This document shows positions 11,789 to 24,036 of a DNA stretch of 64,000 bases, one piece after another. The position numbers were made by a program, and so were the translations under genes. Numbering within the stretch: the stretch's first letter is position 1; every line of letters starts with the position of its first letter. The notes under the pieces are model-generated. The model did not search any database. It had not been told where the DNA came from and worked only from the letters and a program-made list of their open reading frames with translations. Source of the stretch: Cryptomeria japonica (Eukaryota > Streptophyta > Pinopsida > Cupressales > Cupressaceae); the NCBI RefSeq assembly GCF_030272615.1, contig NC_081411.1, positions 37,390,640 to 37,454,639 of the forward strand, in the 5' to 3' direction.

Positions 11789-13478
11789 ACAATGCATCAA
11801 GTTTTTGTCAATAGTGTTAGGATATGTAGTTAGAGTTAGGGTAGGTGGGATTAGTAGTTTGATGTTGCATTAGCAATTTATAGATTTTCACATTAAACTA
11901 AAATAATAGGTAAATAGTGAAAATTTGCATTTTGTGTCTTTATATTGTGTTATGCATTCTAGTTCATCTAGACATGTTGATTCAGTCTAACTTTTTTGAA
12001 ACTATATACTTATGCAAGGCATTAAAAATTTAGTAGAACTAGGAATATAATAAAGTTCTTAATTCGTGTTTTAAGTTAATATGAAATTTTAAAAAGGAGT
12101 ACTTAAACCATATCAAACCAATTACAGGGACAAAAGAATAGTACACACAAGGGAAAGGCCTATCAAATGATCCAACTATATATTAAAAAATTGTTTGGTG
12201 CTCTTGCATTGACGGGTACAAAAGAAATTAAGGTATACAAGATTCTAAAAGCAAGGAGAACCAAAAGATTAAATAAAATTTTTGAACAAGAGGCATTTAA
12301 TAACCATTTTTGGCCTGTAAGGCACTACCAATGCTTGGTAATCATAGTCTTGCTTTCACATAGTCATATTGAATCTTGCCATTCAATTTTTAAGCATCTT
12401 ATTTTCACTCTCCCACTTTTTTGTGGCCTTAATATATTCCTCAAGTATAAAACTCAACCCTTTAGAGCATTTTTGGCGTACTTAAGGTGCCTAGAAGCTT
12501 TGGAATATTCACCTCTTGAATTTTAGGAACATTCATTTAAAAGAGGCAATTATTACAATCTTTTAGATAGTTTATTGTAATAAATGTACATATATTGAAC
12601 AAAAATAATATCTAATATATTTAGTGATAAATATTTTGTTATTAATAAAAAATATACTAATAAATAATTTAATTTTAGTTAATTCATATTATATTTTTTA
12701 TTTAAATATAGATAAATAATTATAAATTAGATTAATTATAATAACTTCTAATTATTGTAATTTCATAATAAAAAAAATTAAAGTTAAATTTGAATAAAAT
12801 ATATTAAATACAAAATCAATATATCAAAATCTAAATATTAATAAGAATAATTTTTAAAAAATTAATAATAAATAAAGAATTTATTAAGTTATTAACTAAT
12901 AAAACCTAATTTATTAAATTGAAATATTAATAAAATATATACCTTGAAATTTTAATTAATATAATAATAAAAATTAATTGAATTTAAGTATAAAAAAATT
13001 GAAATTATTACAACTCTAAGTTTAATCATAGTTAGATTCTTAAATAAATTAAGAAATATTAAATATTATAAAAGTAAATACAATAATAAATAAATTCATA
13101 AACAAATTACATTAAAACTGTATAAATAAAAAATAAAAATATCTTTATTAAATAAAATTTAAACTAAAACTACGCATGATCCACTTGCACTTCAAAATTT
13201 AAAAAAAAAAAATAAATAAATAAGTAAAATATCACTTGTTCTGATCAGCAAAGTCTGGCTATTTCAAATCAATCAAATCTCCAAAGGCGCATAAATAATT
13301 CTTCATTAAAAAATGTGGTGATCCATCCATTTGTATAAGAAAAGATCTGATAAAGCAATTAAGAATATGCTATTTAATTTTAATACAATTTGTACCTGCC
13401 CTCACTGTTTTGCTTTTTCTTTGGGATTCATTATTTTAAACTGTCCGACAAACGTGAGAAGCATAATGCTATTGCAGA
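11789..13478. mobile_element. ~1.7-kb insertion specific to unit 2
   Basis: Units 1 and 3 run uninterrupted through this point (..ATCTT(A/G)ATAAG..AAAGTAAACTC..), whereas unit 2 has about 1690 extra bases. The insert carries the right copy of the 395-bp repeat and an unrecognised 119-residue open frame (12167-12526) without known motifs. Boundaries are approximate and no clear target duplication or terminal repeat is seen, so its class is open. Confidence 0.45.
12712..13097. repeat. ~395-bp direct repeat, right copy
   Basis: Partner of 10862-11262, same orientation, 1.85 kb away. The last shared words are TTAAGAAATATTAAATATTATAAAAG followed by TAAATACAATAATAAATAAA (small differences between copies). 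Confidence 0.65.
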
Positions 13479-14120
13479 AAGTAAACTCTAATGCTCAAGC
13501 ACTAGTATTATTTGCATATATTCATATAAAATATTAATGAGAAGGCAACCAATCATTTTTATTAAGAAGTCCGAATTTGATGACAACGATCCACCTAATA
13601 TTGACATGACATTAACTATTTAATTATATTATTTTTGTCTTTATTTTGAAAATGATCTATTTAGATTTTATGAACATACTTTTACACCACACTAACTCTT
13701 TTCTAAATATTATATTTTTATTATAAAGTAAATAAAACACATACATATTAAATTTTTATTAATAAAATATAAACTCTAATAATCAATCATTTTTAACATG
13801 AACAAAATGATAGGAGACAAAATTATTAAAACGATTTGTATCACATCATGACTTGTCTATGCAGCCCATAAAATGCACTGTTGACTGCACTTATTTCTTA
13901 ATTAAAAATTTGAGAAAAATTTTAGAAAACGATTTGTTTTTTATTTTCTTATGAAATATTGGCTTAAATTTTACTAAAATATCGGGTCTATATCGTTGGC
14001 CTCCTCATGGATATATTCTGACACCTACGTTTATCGCATCTTCTTTCGAAACATTTTGTATTTTTTTAAGCCTGAAATGGTTAACATTAATAACTGGCAT
14101 GACTGGTTTTTACTCAGAGA
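13479..14120 (+). repeat. Upstream block of SDR unit 2, right part
   Basis: Resumes homology with unit 1 (about 7010-7140) and unit 3 (about 27800-28569). The best landmark, ATCGTTGGCCTC followed by TCATGGATATATTCTG, near 13995, is present again near 28470. It has no gene. Confidence 0.5.
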
Positions 14121-14230
14121 TGATTCCCCACATTTGATTGGTGTTATATATATATATACAGGCAGGCCTACTTGAATACATTGTAATCCATTGCAAACAA
14201 ACCAGTAAAATCTTTTCATCTCAGAGAAAT
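14121..14230 (+). promoter_or_regulatory. Core promoter and 5' leader of SDR gene 2
   Basis: GATTCCCCACATTTGATTGG, then TATATATATATA at 14145-14158, then a leader of about 70 bases. It is the same arrangement as gene 1 but with a long uninterrupted TATA run, so the two genes may differ in strength or start-site choice. Confidence 0.55.
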
Positions 14231-15128
14231 ATGTCTAATGGGGGGCAAGCAGCTGGTGCTCTGTTTAGAAGGTAATTGATTCGATTTTCTTTTTGGTTTA
14301 CTTTATCTTGATCCGCTTGGGTTTATTGTTCTTATGATGTTAAGTTGCAGATTGCAAGGCAAGGTAGCAATAATCACAGGCGGAGCATCAGGCATTGGTG
14401 AAGCCACCGTTCGCCTCTTCACAAATCATGGAGCCAAAGTCATCGTAGCCGACATTTCCGATGTACCAGATTCGAAACTCGCCGAGTCCCTTTCTTCATC
14501 GGTTACATTCATCCACTGTGACGTAAGCAAAGAGCAAGACGTGAGCGCAGCAGTGGATTTAGCCATGGAAAAGCATGGAAAACTGGACATAATGTTCAAT
14601 AATGCTGGTGTTGGAGATAGGCATCAAAATAGTATTGCAGAGTACGAGATGGAGCAATTTGAAGCCCCCATGAATGTAAATGTAAAAGGAGTAATGCACG
14701 GCATTAAGCATGCAGCCCGCGTTATGATACCCAACAGAAAAGGGTGCATAATTTCTACAGGCAGTACTGCAGGGATTATGGGAGGAACTGCGCCTCATGC
14801 ATACACGGCCTCAAAACATGCAATTATAGGCTTGACTAAAAATGGTGCGGCTGAGCTTGGGAAATATGGTATCAGAGTCAATTGTGTTTCTCCTTATCTT
14901 GTTGCAACCAGGAGTGCAATTGAGTATGTAGGAAAAGGAAAGGATGAAGTGGAGGCGTGGGGTTGCAGCATAGGGAACTTGAAGGGAACCATTCTTAAAG
15001 CGGAGGATATTGCAGAGGCTGCTCTGTATTTGGCCAGTGACGAGTCTAAATATGTGAGTGGCCATAATCTTGTTGTGGATGGAGGTTTCACAGTTGTAAA
15101 CCATGACTGGGGATTATATAGGCCATAA
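14231..15128 (+). CDS. Short-chain dehydrogenase/reductase, SDR110C type, gene 2
   Basis: Two exons, 14231-14271 and 14351-15128, with a 79-base GT...AG intron; 272 residues. Exon 1 reads [13 protein letters not shown]. An in-frame ATG inside the intron (14334) was not chosen, because the conserved exon 1 and splice sites match gene 1 exactly. All SDR landmarks are kept: TGGASGIG 23-30, Asp48, Asp71, NNAG 97-100, Asn124, Ser152, Tyr165, Lys169. It differs from gene 1 at about 14 residues: A4G, G54D, A101V, I153T, G271R, and a cluster S196Y, G202S, V203A, D205E, F206Y, Q211K, R220S, V221I and A222G in the loop that closes over the substrate in this family. A changed substrate or rate is therefore plausible but is inference. 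It is nearly identical in exon 2 to the broken copy at 36.8-37.6 kb. AATAAA at 15302-15307. Confidence 0.9.
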
Positions 15129-15301
15129 CAGCTTTTTGTATTCAGTCGTCATTACATACACGATATAGCAGCTATGGATACAACATGTGATTGTAGTTCA
15201 GTGATATGACTGAGCATAACAGCAATTTCATTCTGCGTGAGATAGATAGTTAATATAGAATTTGTTATTTGCATCTTATAATTTAGTTCGCATCTTTATT
15301 T

Positions 15302-15307
15302 AATAAA
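15302..15307 (+). terminator. Poly(A) signal of SDR gene 2
   Basis: AATAAA in the same context as behind gene 1, 173 bases after the stop. Confidence 0.5.
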
Positions 15308-15749
15308 TCCTGAAATAGCATCTGTATTTGGCGAGCCTCTTGGACTTTTTCTATTTTTCAAGATATTTTTAAGAATCAATTAATGGCTTTTTTTAAAGGG
15401 AGGCATTTATTGTCACAAAAAATTGTATGATTCTTAAAACTAGTACTTGCATCCAAAAAGGTGCAAGGTAGGTAGTTTTTACGATATTTGATTGTCAAAG
15501 TTTCAAAGTATCTAATGTGCTTCTATGCAAGAGTCTATCTGATAGTAAAATACATATTATATAATATGATGGAGAGTGCAAATTAAGTAATATAAAAGTT
15601 GAACTTAGTAGTCAATCCATGTATGGTGATTAGGTTCAAAATCGAATTGAGATCATGTAAGTTACATATTTTATTAAAATGCATGTACTTTTTTTACAAT
15701 ATAAAGAAATGGTTAACTTATGAAATAAATTAAAATGAATAGATTTTTC

Positions 15750-16535
15750 ATTTAGGGAGCTTGACATGAATGGTTCTCAACACATAAACAAATTTTCATA
15801 GAGTCTACAAATTTTGCAATATTTAAGAATTCGAATGAATGTTTTGAGAAAAAAAATCTTCTTTATAGAAATATATGTCCCTTAATATGAAGGATGTTAG
15901 ATTATGCATTTTGGTAGATGACGTTGATTAAGAAAATTTACCATTGTAAAATAGCTAAAATAAGAAATTTAATTGTGGATTTCAAGCTTAGTTCAAATAG
16001 AAATCTAGTGCTTCATGAAATGTCATAGCAAGAGGCTACAAAATTATTATGACTATTAAAGTGTTTGAAAATTTCATACCAAAAGAAGTATGGATTGGCT
16101 TGTAAAAAAAATGGGAGTGAAAAACTCACCAACCTTAGAAGCTTTGTTTGTTGATTGATTTCATGTTAAGTGGAGAAGGAATTTGAACAATAGTTACAAT
16201 GGTGGAGAGAAATTGTTTTTAGTTTACATTGAAGTTACGACCACAAAGATGATATGAACCTTCCAAATAAGATGTCAATCAGTAAAAGCATTGTCTTAGC
16301 CTTGGATCTCCCCACCCACCTTGAGCACATGGAAAATGTAGCTAAAGTGGTTTTAGCACTGGTAACAACATTGAATTGTCTTTAGTTGAGGTCTTGTCAA
16401 AAATAGAAAACTGTATCATGGCACTTTAATATGGAAATTCTTAAAAATATGGACATTCTCATGTGTCTAGAGATTGAAGAAATGGAAAATTTTACGCATT
16501 TGAGTCATTTGAAGAGGGTTACTGCTTATGTCTAA
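15750..16535 (+). pseudogene. Decayed leucine-rich-repeat fragment, unit 2
   Basis: Same relic as at 8980-9765 and 38310-39099. It contains the recognisable words ACCTTCCAAATAAGATG and CCACCCACCTTGAGCACATG and several stops. Non-functional host-gene debris carried along with the SDR duplication. Confidence 0.45.
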
Positions 16536-18129
16536 AACTATAAAATGCAATAAGAAGTGTAAAGCTTGAACAATTTTAATATCTGTACATCCTATGAAAC
16601 TATAAAAAAATGGATTCATAGGTTGGTGATATTAAATATCCTAAAAGTGTATTTGTAATATTAGGGGAAATCCCTTTTTTTCTTTGTTGATCTTGACCTT
16701 AGTTGTCTTCCTTTGCTTGAAATTCATAAAGACTTACTACATTTGGTATTTTAAGTAGTCTTTGCTCTTTATAATTTTTTTTCTTTAATGTTTATGTCAA
16801 TTTTTGTTTACCCAACTCAAAGGTTGATGTTAGAGATTATAATTTTAACTATAATAATTGTAGTTATACCCCAAAAGGATCAAAGTTGCTTAATGCAAGA
16901 AATTTATTCAAGGAGGCTAGTATTCTTAGTGAAAGTTGAAACAACCTTTTAGTGTCATTTTACTTACCATAAGTAATAGTTTTTAATGTATGTCATTAAT
17001 ATGTGGATATTGGGATGGTTCTAATTATTCAACAAATGGTCAGTAAAGAAATAGTGATTCTAGTTTGTTGGATGGGACTTGTGTTTGTTTTGAATAGTTC
17101 AATTGGGATTCCATAGACTACATAATCTCATGAATTTCATAAAAAGTTTCAAATGGTCGGTCATTCATTTAAAACAAGCTTAAATTATTGAGGATTGATG
17201 CATTTGTAATTATTACAAGTCAAAGGAACCCAGAAACCACATAAGCACTAGGCCAAACAACAAAACAATGGAAAGGGGATCAACAAATTTTCTACTTTAG
17301 AGATGGAGGAAATGATTAGAAAATGTTGCAAGACAACAAGTTGAGAAAGAAAGGGAATAAAAAGTGGGATATAATGAAATCCTCTTAGTGAATTGAGAAG
17401 AGTTCTTTCTTAATGAAATCCTCTTACTCTAAAATTGACTAGAATCCTTACTTAATGAAACTCTCTTAATGAAAGGAAATGAATTGAAAGTAAGATGTAA
17501 GATAATAGACATTAAGTTTCCACAATTATTCTGATTGGAACCAATGACTTTTGGATTACATCATTGCGTATTTCCTTATCTTGTCATCTATCTATCCTTG
17601 TTCCTTGTGTCTCCTCCCTCCCTCTATTTAACCTTTTGGGTTTGCTACTTGACCATTTTTTTATCCTTCCTTGCTCTCTAACATCTTGATGATGGACCAA
17701 AGAGTGTGATTCGAAACATTGATGCACATTTTTACACAGTCTAATCAAGAAACAATTGATTCTAAGATGTAAGACACCCTAACAGTGATCAGCCTGTTCA
17801 TAAGACTCAAAAAAAAATTCCATTCAATATATATGAAACCAAAAACATCTTAGATGAAGCTTCTCTAAACACATGTCAAATACCGATACCTTAAACCTTA
17901 AAAAAAATTAAAGAAATATTTAGTGAGTTAGTAAGTGTTTATCAAGTGCAGCTACTTATGTTATTTGATTACTAAATAATACTTACAATTAAAAAAAATT
18001 AACATCATTCAACATGCCAGCTATTTTTTCTATTTTTTATCTCTAACTTCACAACTTATTTAATTATATCCTATTTTCTTTTTTATTTAACATTTAACAA
18101 CTTTGTTTATCGTAACAACCCACACTTTG
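16536..18129. other. Distal 3' flank of unit 2
   Basis: Shared with unit 3 (45213-46689) and partly with unit 1. No gene recognised. Confidence 0.5.
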
Positions 18130-18820
18130 CATTCATGTCTACCAAGATAGTTGCAACTACTAACACATTATATACATCCCCATTCTACGGTGCTTTCATA
18201 GATGTCCATACCTTCGGCACGAGCTGTTGGAAAAGTTTGTGGAATTTGGCTTTACACATGCCAATTGCATTTTCTCGAAAGTTTCTAGAGCCTTTTCCGA
18301 ACATCCATTTGTGCATATCCTGCAATTATTGTAGTCCGAGAGATGACATATCTTTATGGCATTCTGTCAGACAATTCACCTACCTTCCCCATGCTTCCAA
18401 ACTTTGCATTTGGTAAAATAGTCTAGTTGTCAAACAATTATCCTGCCATTTGCATGCTTCCACTTTCTAGATCCTTTTTCGTACATCCATTTTGTGCATA
18501 TCCTGGAATCATTGGAGTCCATTTGACCACATTTGTTACAGGCATGTTTTTGAATAGTCCAAGTGCTTATTTGTTCTTCCTCATTGTACATACACATCTA
18601 CCAGGCAATTGCAACTACAACATATAACACAGAAACCATTAATATTTTGTGCTTTGAGAAGTCCATACCCTCTTCCGAAGCTCCAATTTTCACATAGTCA
18701 GGAAGGATGATGGCAAAAATTGGAAAATTTGGTTTTACACTTGCCAATTGCATTTGCTTGAATGTTTGTAAAAGGTTTTCAATAAATCCACTTTGCGGCA
18801 TTATTTCAAACAATTCATGT
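18130..18820 (-). pseudogene. Pentatricopeptide-repeat (PPR) protein gene relic
   Basis: On the minus strand this reads as PLS-class PPR repeats broken by stops and shifts. Recognisable pieces in order are LLQTFKQMQLASVKPNF (repeat hinge), ALGLFKNMPVTNVVKWTPMI then PGYAQNGCTKKDL, and further on RYVISRTTIIAGYAQ. These correspond to the MPxRNVVSWTAMIAGYAQNG and QMQLAGVKPN signatures of plant organelle RNA-editing PPR proteins. No start, C-terminal E/DYW domain or intact frame is left. A shorter piece of the same relic follows unit 3 at 46690-46790. Confidence 0.75.
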
Positions 18821-19855
18821 GCCTTAGCTTGTCTATGCTTGTTGGCAGCAGGATGTGGAAGAGCTTAGGGATTTAACGCGACTGGCGGCGGTGTGTTGTG
18901 GGAGTGGAGGGAAGTTTATAGGGTGCGCCACAATAAGACTTCGACAGTTTATGCCATAAATCTCATCCATGGTAACCATGACCAGAACATCAGGGGGCAA
19001 ATAATTCAGTAGATTGAGACAGTGAAGAGCGGCTAAAGTACGTCCACCGACAGAAGATCGTCCATTAGGACATTAAGCCCTCTAGCCTTTGGCTTAAACG
19101 AAAGGAGGTTAAGATTCTAGATTTTGGCACTAGTAGAATTCTTTTGTCGGTGTGAGAAAACAGGAAAACCAACCGGGGAGTTAGCCCGTGTGAGAAAATC
19201 GGCGTGAAACATTACATGCCAGTGGGGTATTTCTCACATTAAAAATAGTCTATCGACTAATTAGGGTTGTAGTCTGGTATCTCGTTATCTTGGATGGATG
19301 GATTGTTTGTGCTTCTTAATCAAACGGTATATAAAATTGTCCAAAATCCTAGCGTCCTCTTTGAGTTTGGCCTCTGAACCTGTGTTGAAATGCTTCTTTA
19401 GTTTCCAGAAGGGATTGAAGTATGGAGAGGTGCAATGAGCATTAGATCTGTCAAAAGATTAAACACAGGGGACATCTGGTAAAGAGGAGACCGGGCTACC
19501 TATTTCTACTTCAATATTTTTGCAGAAATAACGTTGATGGAATCTGTTGTCGGGAAAAACAAAACTGGTTTCTCTTTTCTGAAGAGCGGCATAAAAAGTA
19601 GCCGATTTTTTTTCAGGGATGTTTTGAACGGTTTTTTTTGCTGTCGTCTGACAATGGACAAATCCGATGGCTATGGCCACCATATGTAGCCTATTGGTTA
19701 AAGATTAAAATAATAATTTCATTGGTTTCTTCAGACTTTTGAACAATTTTCCCAAGGGAAGCATTCATTGCCAAAACAATGTCATTGAATTTTAAAAATA
19801 GAAAAAAAAATATATTTGCAAAGCATTTTTATTTGCAGAGACGACAATGTTTTTG
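18821..19855. other. Spacer with an unassigned open frame
   Basis: Contains a patch of higher GC (about 18850-19240) and, on the minus strand at 19459-19683, a 74-residue open frame with protein-like composition (KKSATFYAALQKRETSFVF). That would suit the N-terminal part of a plant LINE ORF1 but is too short to assign. No intact gene. Confidence 0.3.
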
Positions 19856-19948
19856 TCTAGTGAATATTCAATGTGTGTAAGTAGTCATAATCTTGTTGTG
19901 GACGGTGGAATAATAGTTATAAACGAGGATTGGGGACTGTACATATGA
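19856..19948 (+). pseudogene. Orphan C-terminal fragment of an SDR gene
   Basis: One short in-frame stretch ends [11 protein letters not shown] then VINEDWGLYI and a stop, matching the last 27 residues of SDR genes 1 and 2 ([11 protein letters not shown] ... VNHDWGLY). Nothing upstream resembles the rest of an SDR. It is more diverged than copies 1-3, so it marks an older lost copy between units 2 and 3. Confidence 0.8.
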
Positions 19949-20246
19949 TAAAGAGAGCATATCATAGTTCTTTCCTATTATCCAGTTCTGGTCTTTATGT
20001 CCACTACTAGAAATCTTTTTATTTTTTATTTACGAGGTGTGATATCAAGTGGGTTAAAGGATGATTAGTATCTGGAATGATTACCATGTTAGGGGAGTTC
20101 AGTGGTTGGTTTAGGTGTGACATACTAACAAATTTTTAATAAAATGGATTTTTAGATATTCTTTTTCGATTTAATTTATTTGTCAATTTTTTCATTTGGG
20201 TTAATGCTGAAATGGATCTACTTTCAATGTTGGAAAGTCTTATCTC

Positions 20247-20613
20247 TCTTGAATGTGAAACCCAATATTCATATAACTTTTGGCCCTTCACATTCTTGAT
20301 CATGTTGTCTATAAAGAGCTTGAGTTGGCCTAGTGGTGGACAACTTGTGCTCTTGAAAGGGAGGTCACAAGTTCAAACACCACAAGGGGGTAAGATATGT
20401 ACCCCTCATTTGTAGTGCAATTAGGTACCTCCCGCAAGGAGTACAAGGTAGTCCCATAGGACTCTAACCCATCTCTAGACCCATACATAGGTGGCTAGCA
20501 TCGTGGACTATAAAAGAGCCTTTCCTTTCATTTCCTATTTATAAAAAGAAGTGAATAATATATTGTACTACTTGAGAGTGGATGTAGCCTTTTATGGTGA
20601 ACCACTATTAACA
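20247..20613 (+). repeat. 5' LTR of the short-LTR element, interrupted by a SINE
   Basis: Shares TTGAATGTG, ATATTCA, CTTCACATTCT, TTGTCTATAAA, GAGAGTGGATGTAGCC and ATGGTGAACC in order with 24037-24211. The extra ~218 bases in the middle are the SINE. Confidence 0.6.
20319..20536 (+). mobile_element. tRNA-derived SINE
   Basis: Internal RNA polymerase III promoter elements are visible: A box TTGGCCTAGTGG (20325-20336) and B box AGTTCAAACAC (20370-20380), at the spacing seen in plant tRNA-derived SINEs, preceded by GAGGTCACA as in Au-type SINEs. It ends in a T/C-rich tail. It sits between TATAAAGAG and TATAAAAAG, a likely target duplication, and the 3' LTR at 24110 shows the empty site. Confidence 0.75.
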
Positions 20614-20615
20614 AT

Positions 20616-20627
20616 TGGTATCAGAGC
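20616..20627 (+). other. Primer binding site
   Basis: TGGTATCAGAGC, complementary to the 3' end of plant initiator tRNA-Met, two bases after the 5' LTR. Confidence 0.65.
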
Positions 20628-21349
20628 TTGGTTAGAGGCAACGAAAAGTTGAGTAGAGATGGAAAATGTTTTTGTGATGAATTGCAGAGCTAGATTTTTT
20701 TATGTAGCGGAGAGTCACATTGAAGTGGGAGTTGTTCATCCTACTTTAGATTCACCTTTCTGTAAGATTTTAGTTGCTCAAAAGAGGTTGTACTTGTTGG
20801 ATCAATTGGATTATGAAATTGAAATTAAGTCATTGAAAAAATTCTTGGCATGTTGAAATTTGATAAAAAGCCCAATAGATTTTGGCTATGATATGCAGTA
20901 TCTACAACATAAGTGAAATCTAAAACCAAAGCCTTTGGAAAATGAGGATTTGCATGTTTTGGAGGAGCCTTAGAATCAAGATGCCTTGGAGAAATCATTA
21001 AATGGAGGGAAAGATATATAGTGATTCACATTTGTGGAAGCTGAAACAATGTGTTATGTACATTAGGGGGATGAAGAAAATGAGAGTACATGTGTTCTAT
21101 TAGACTATTGGAGAAGTAACAAGGAAGCTTCACCATTGTAAGATGAAGAGAATGTGGGCAAGGATTCATCTGAAAAGGACGATGTTGGCATTGTTTCTTT
21201 CTCAACTCTTGATGTAGCTGTAGCAAGTATAAATGAGTTGAGCAACCATAAACTCTTATTATAGGTTTAGGTGTTGAAAGAATTGTCTTTGGAAGATGAA
21301 CTAAAGGACCTATTTACAGGAAATGATGCAATGAGGGAGCTTTTGTGAA

Positions 21350-21745
21350 AAAAATTGAGAGAGAAAAAGAAATGGAGGAAAAATTGAACAACCTGAGTAA
21401 AAAGTGGTTCATTGAGTAATAGCTAAAAAAAGACTAGATGCAAAACATATGCATGAGAAACCATAAGAGTTTTTAGAAGATCTCAAAATTGATCTTTGAG
21501 AAACTCTTGAATGCATAGGAGATGCACAACACATGATAGCATATTGTGAAAATAATTGAGAGAGAAAAATAAATGGAGGAAGAAATTGAACAACTTCTGT
21601 AAATAGTGTTTCATAGAGTAAGAGCTGACAAAAGGCTAGATGTGATTGCAAAACATATGCATGAGAAACCAAAAGAGGTTTTAGAAGATCTTAAAATTGA
21701 GCTTTGAGCAATTCTTGAATGCGCAAGAGATCTACAACACATGAA
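21350..21745 (+). repeat. ~195-bp tandem duplication inside the short-LTR element
   Basis: Two adjacent copies share GAAATGGAGGAA, TGAACAACCTG/TTCTG, AAAACATATGCATGAGAAACC, TTTTAGAAGATCT and AATTGA.CTTTGAG. The period is about 195-200 bases. Confidence 0.6.
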
Positions 21746-24036
21746 AGTCATCATGGAAGAATTGTCGAAGAGGGTAGAGGTTGTTAAGAATGATAAGTCT
21801 GTAAAGAACTAGGTGTTGCTCATCAATGGAATGGTTTTTCTAACTTTTGGTTTCAACCTAAACAATCCTAATAAATTTTGTTCCAAAATTCACAAGATGT
21901 TGAAATTGGGACTCAACATTAATGAGGATCTATCTATAGAGCTCAATTCTCCAATCTCGCCTCTCAAAGAAGGTGGCATCTAGGAGAAGAGAAAGATTAT
22001 GGAAATAGGGGCCATGGAGTCCCAAATTTTGTGAGATGATGACCTTGAGAAAGTTTCTTACTAGGATGATGGTTATTACCTTTGAAAATTTCATATGGAG
22101 CTAGGAATATAACCACTTCTTCTTTGAGAAAGAATAATACCAATAATAGATGAATTTTCATAGTTTGATTATGAAGGCATGCATGAAGGGTTGGGTTATA
22201 TTGAAGGTGGAAGATAGTTTTCTCACATGGCATATGATCAATATGAATAATTGGCCCATGAATTTTCTTATGACCATGTTAACCAACATAATTAGAAGAG
22301 TGATGAAGATAGAGATCTGGATGTGGCAATTTTGTCTAGAAGGAGAGGTTTGCAACAGAAAAGTACATCATTGTAATATTGAAATGGAAGATATTTGTCA
22401 TCGTCTCAATAAATGTAGGAGGGTTGATAGAACACTAATGGGTTTCAAGTTTATCAGGAGATTACAATCAACAAGTAGGATTTATGGCGTGTTGGTGCCC
22501 AATTAGAATGAAAGAAAAATTTGAGATTTTCAAATCTTGGTAATGATAGTTTGGCCGAAGTGGAGAGGTTGAAGGCCATGGGTAGGAAGTATCCTATAAA
22601 ACCCATGTTTGTAAATACCACAATATGAGACGGTTCAAAATGGACACTACAAGAGGTCGATACAAAGTAAATTACAAGTATGCCCCTCATTTGAGTGTAA
22701 ACAAGAAAAACTTTATACTAGAGGCTTTGCAACTCTAACAAAGAATTGATGAATGTTGCCCCTTCAATTTTCATAGATTATCAATAAAGTTTGATAGAGA
22801 GGATGGTTTTGCAAAGGTATAGCTAGGGTAATCCCATGTCATAGGCATAGTGAAAGGACAAGAGCTTTGGCCTTATTATGATAGGCCCAATGAAGGAACA
22901 CTTTCAGTGTTCAACAAATTTTCTCTAAAGGTTGATCCTACAATTGAGCTTGGGCATCCTGGGGAATTGACTACTGAAGGGTGGATAGTGAACCATGGTT
23001 TGAGGTAAAGTCAGGCAATAAACGCAATCACTCTGTATACTGGTGGGGAAAGTATTGCGCGGGCTACGAGTTGATCCTAACATCTTGAATGATGGAGGGA
23101 ATTGTATTGATGCATTAGCTACATTGTGCTTATTCTATAAGTCCAAGTGTAGTGTGGGGGCTCCACATGGCCAAGAAATTTCTATTTATCCACTAGAGAT
23201 AAGAGAACCTTTGCAACTTCTATGTCTTCTTCTACCTATTTCTATGACATTTTCTTTCTTCGGTGAAGGAGAAATGGTGGTACTAGATCCAAATAAAAAG
23301 AAGAACCAATGATGGGTGCAAGAATGACCATCACTATGAAAAAACACAGAGATTTATATGTATTTTGAAATGGAAGTGGTGTTGGAATTCATGACTGGTG
23401 AAAAAATGAACAATTTTGTGTGTTCAAGGAAGACGTGGCTTAAATCACACACACTAAGATTTGACTTCTAGGCTTAAAAGTGTTCAAACACTCATAGTTG
23501 ACTAACATTCACTAGGCTTAATATGTTTCTTAGTGTGTGTGGTTTAAGGTTGGTTGTTTGGAGTTGTGTCATCCAATCTTTTTGTCATGTTTCAAGAATT
23601 GCAAAAGATTTATGCTAGTATAGGCACCAATTTTACTATGACATCAAAAGTTAGTGATGATGTTGAATTTTCAGAACTAATGACAATACTTATAATCAAT
23701 ATGATTTTTGTTATGGGCTTTGAAGTAGGATGTCAGGAGTCTCAATTTTATTGGAAGGGTGTGTTCAGTAATGAAGGTGGCATTGAACTAGACAATGTAG
23801 TTGTAGTCATTGGATATTGGGAGGAGGAATATGGATATGAAGATGCTCTTAAACTTCTAGGTTTTATTAATTTTGATTTGATTTGGATGAGATCCATTCG
23901 GAGTTTTCTTGAACAAAATTTCAAGAAGTTAAAATCTTGCATATTTTTTCTAAGGCTAATTACAATGCGAGGTTAAGATTGGAAATGTAGGGGATATCAT
24001 TGTTGCAGCCTTATCATTGGATTTCAAGTGAAAGAT

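Noticed and set aside
14334-14350. ATG at 14334 as start of SDR gene 2
   Set aside because: It lies in the intron. The conserved exon 1 at 14231 with GT/AG borders matches gene 1 and the family N-terminus.
20319-20390. tRNA gene
   Set aside because: A and B boxes are present, but the cloverleaf is not intact and the sequence continues as a SINE body with a T-rich end.
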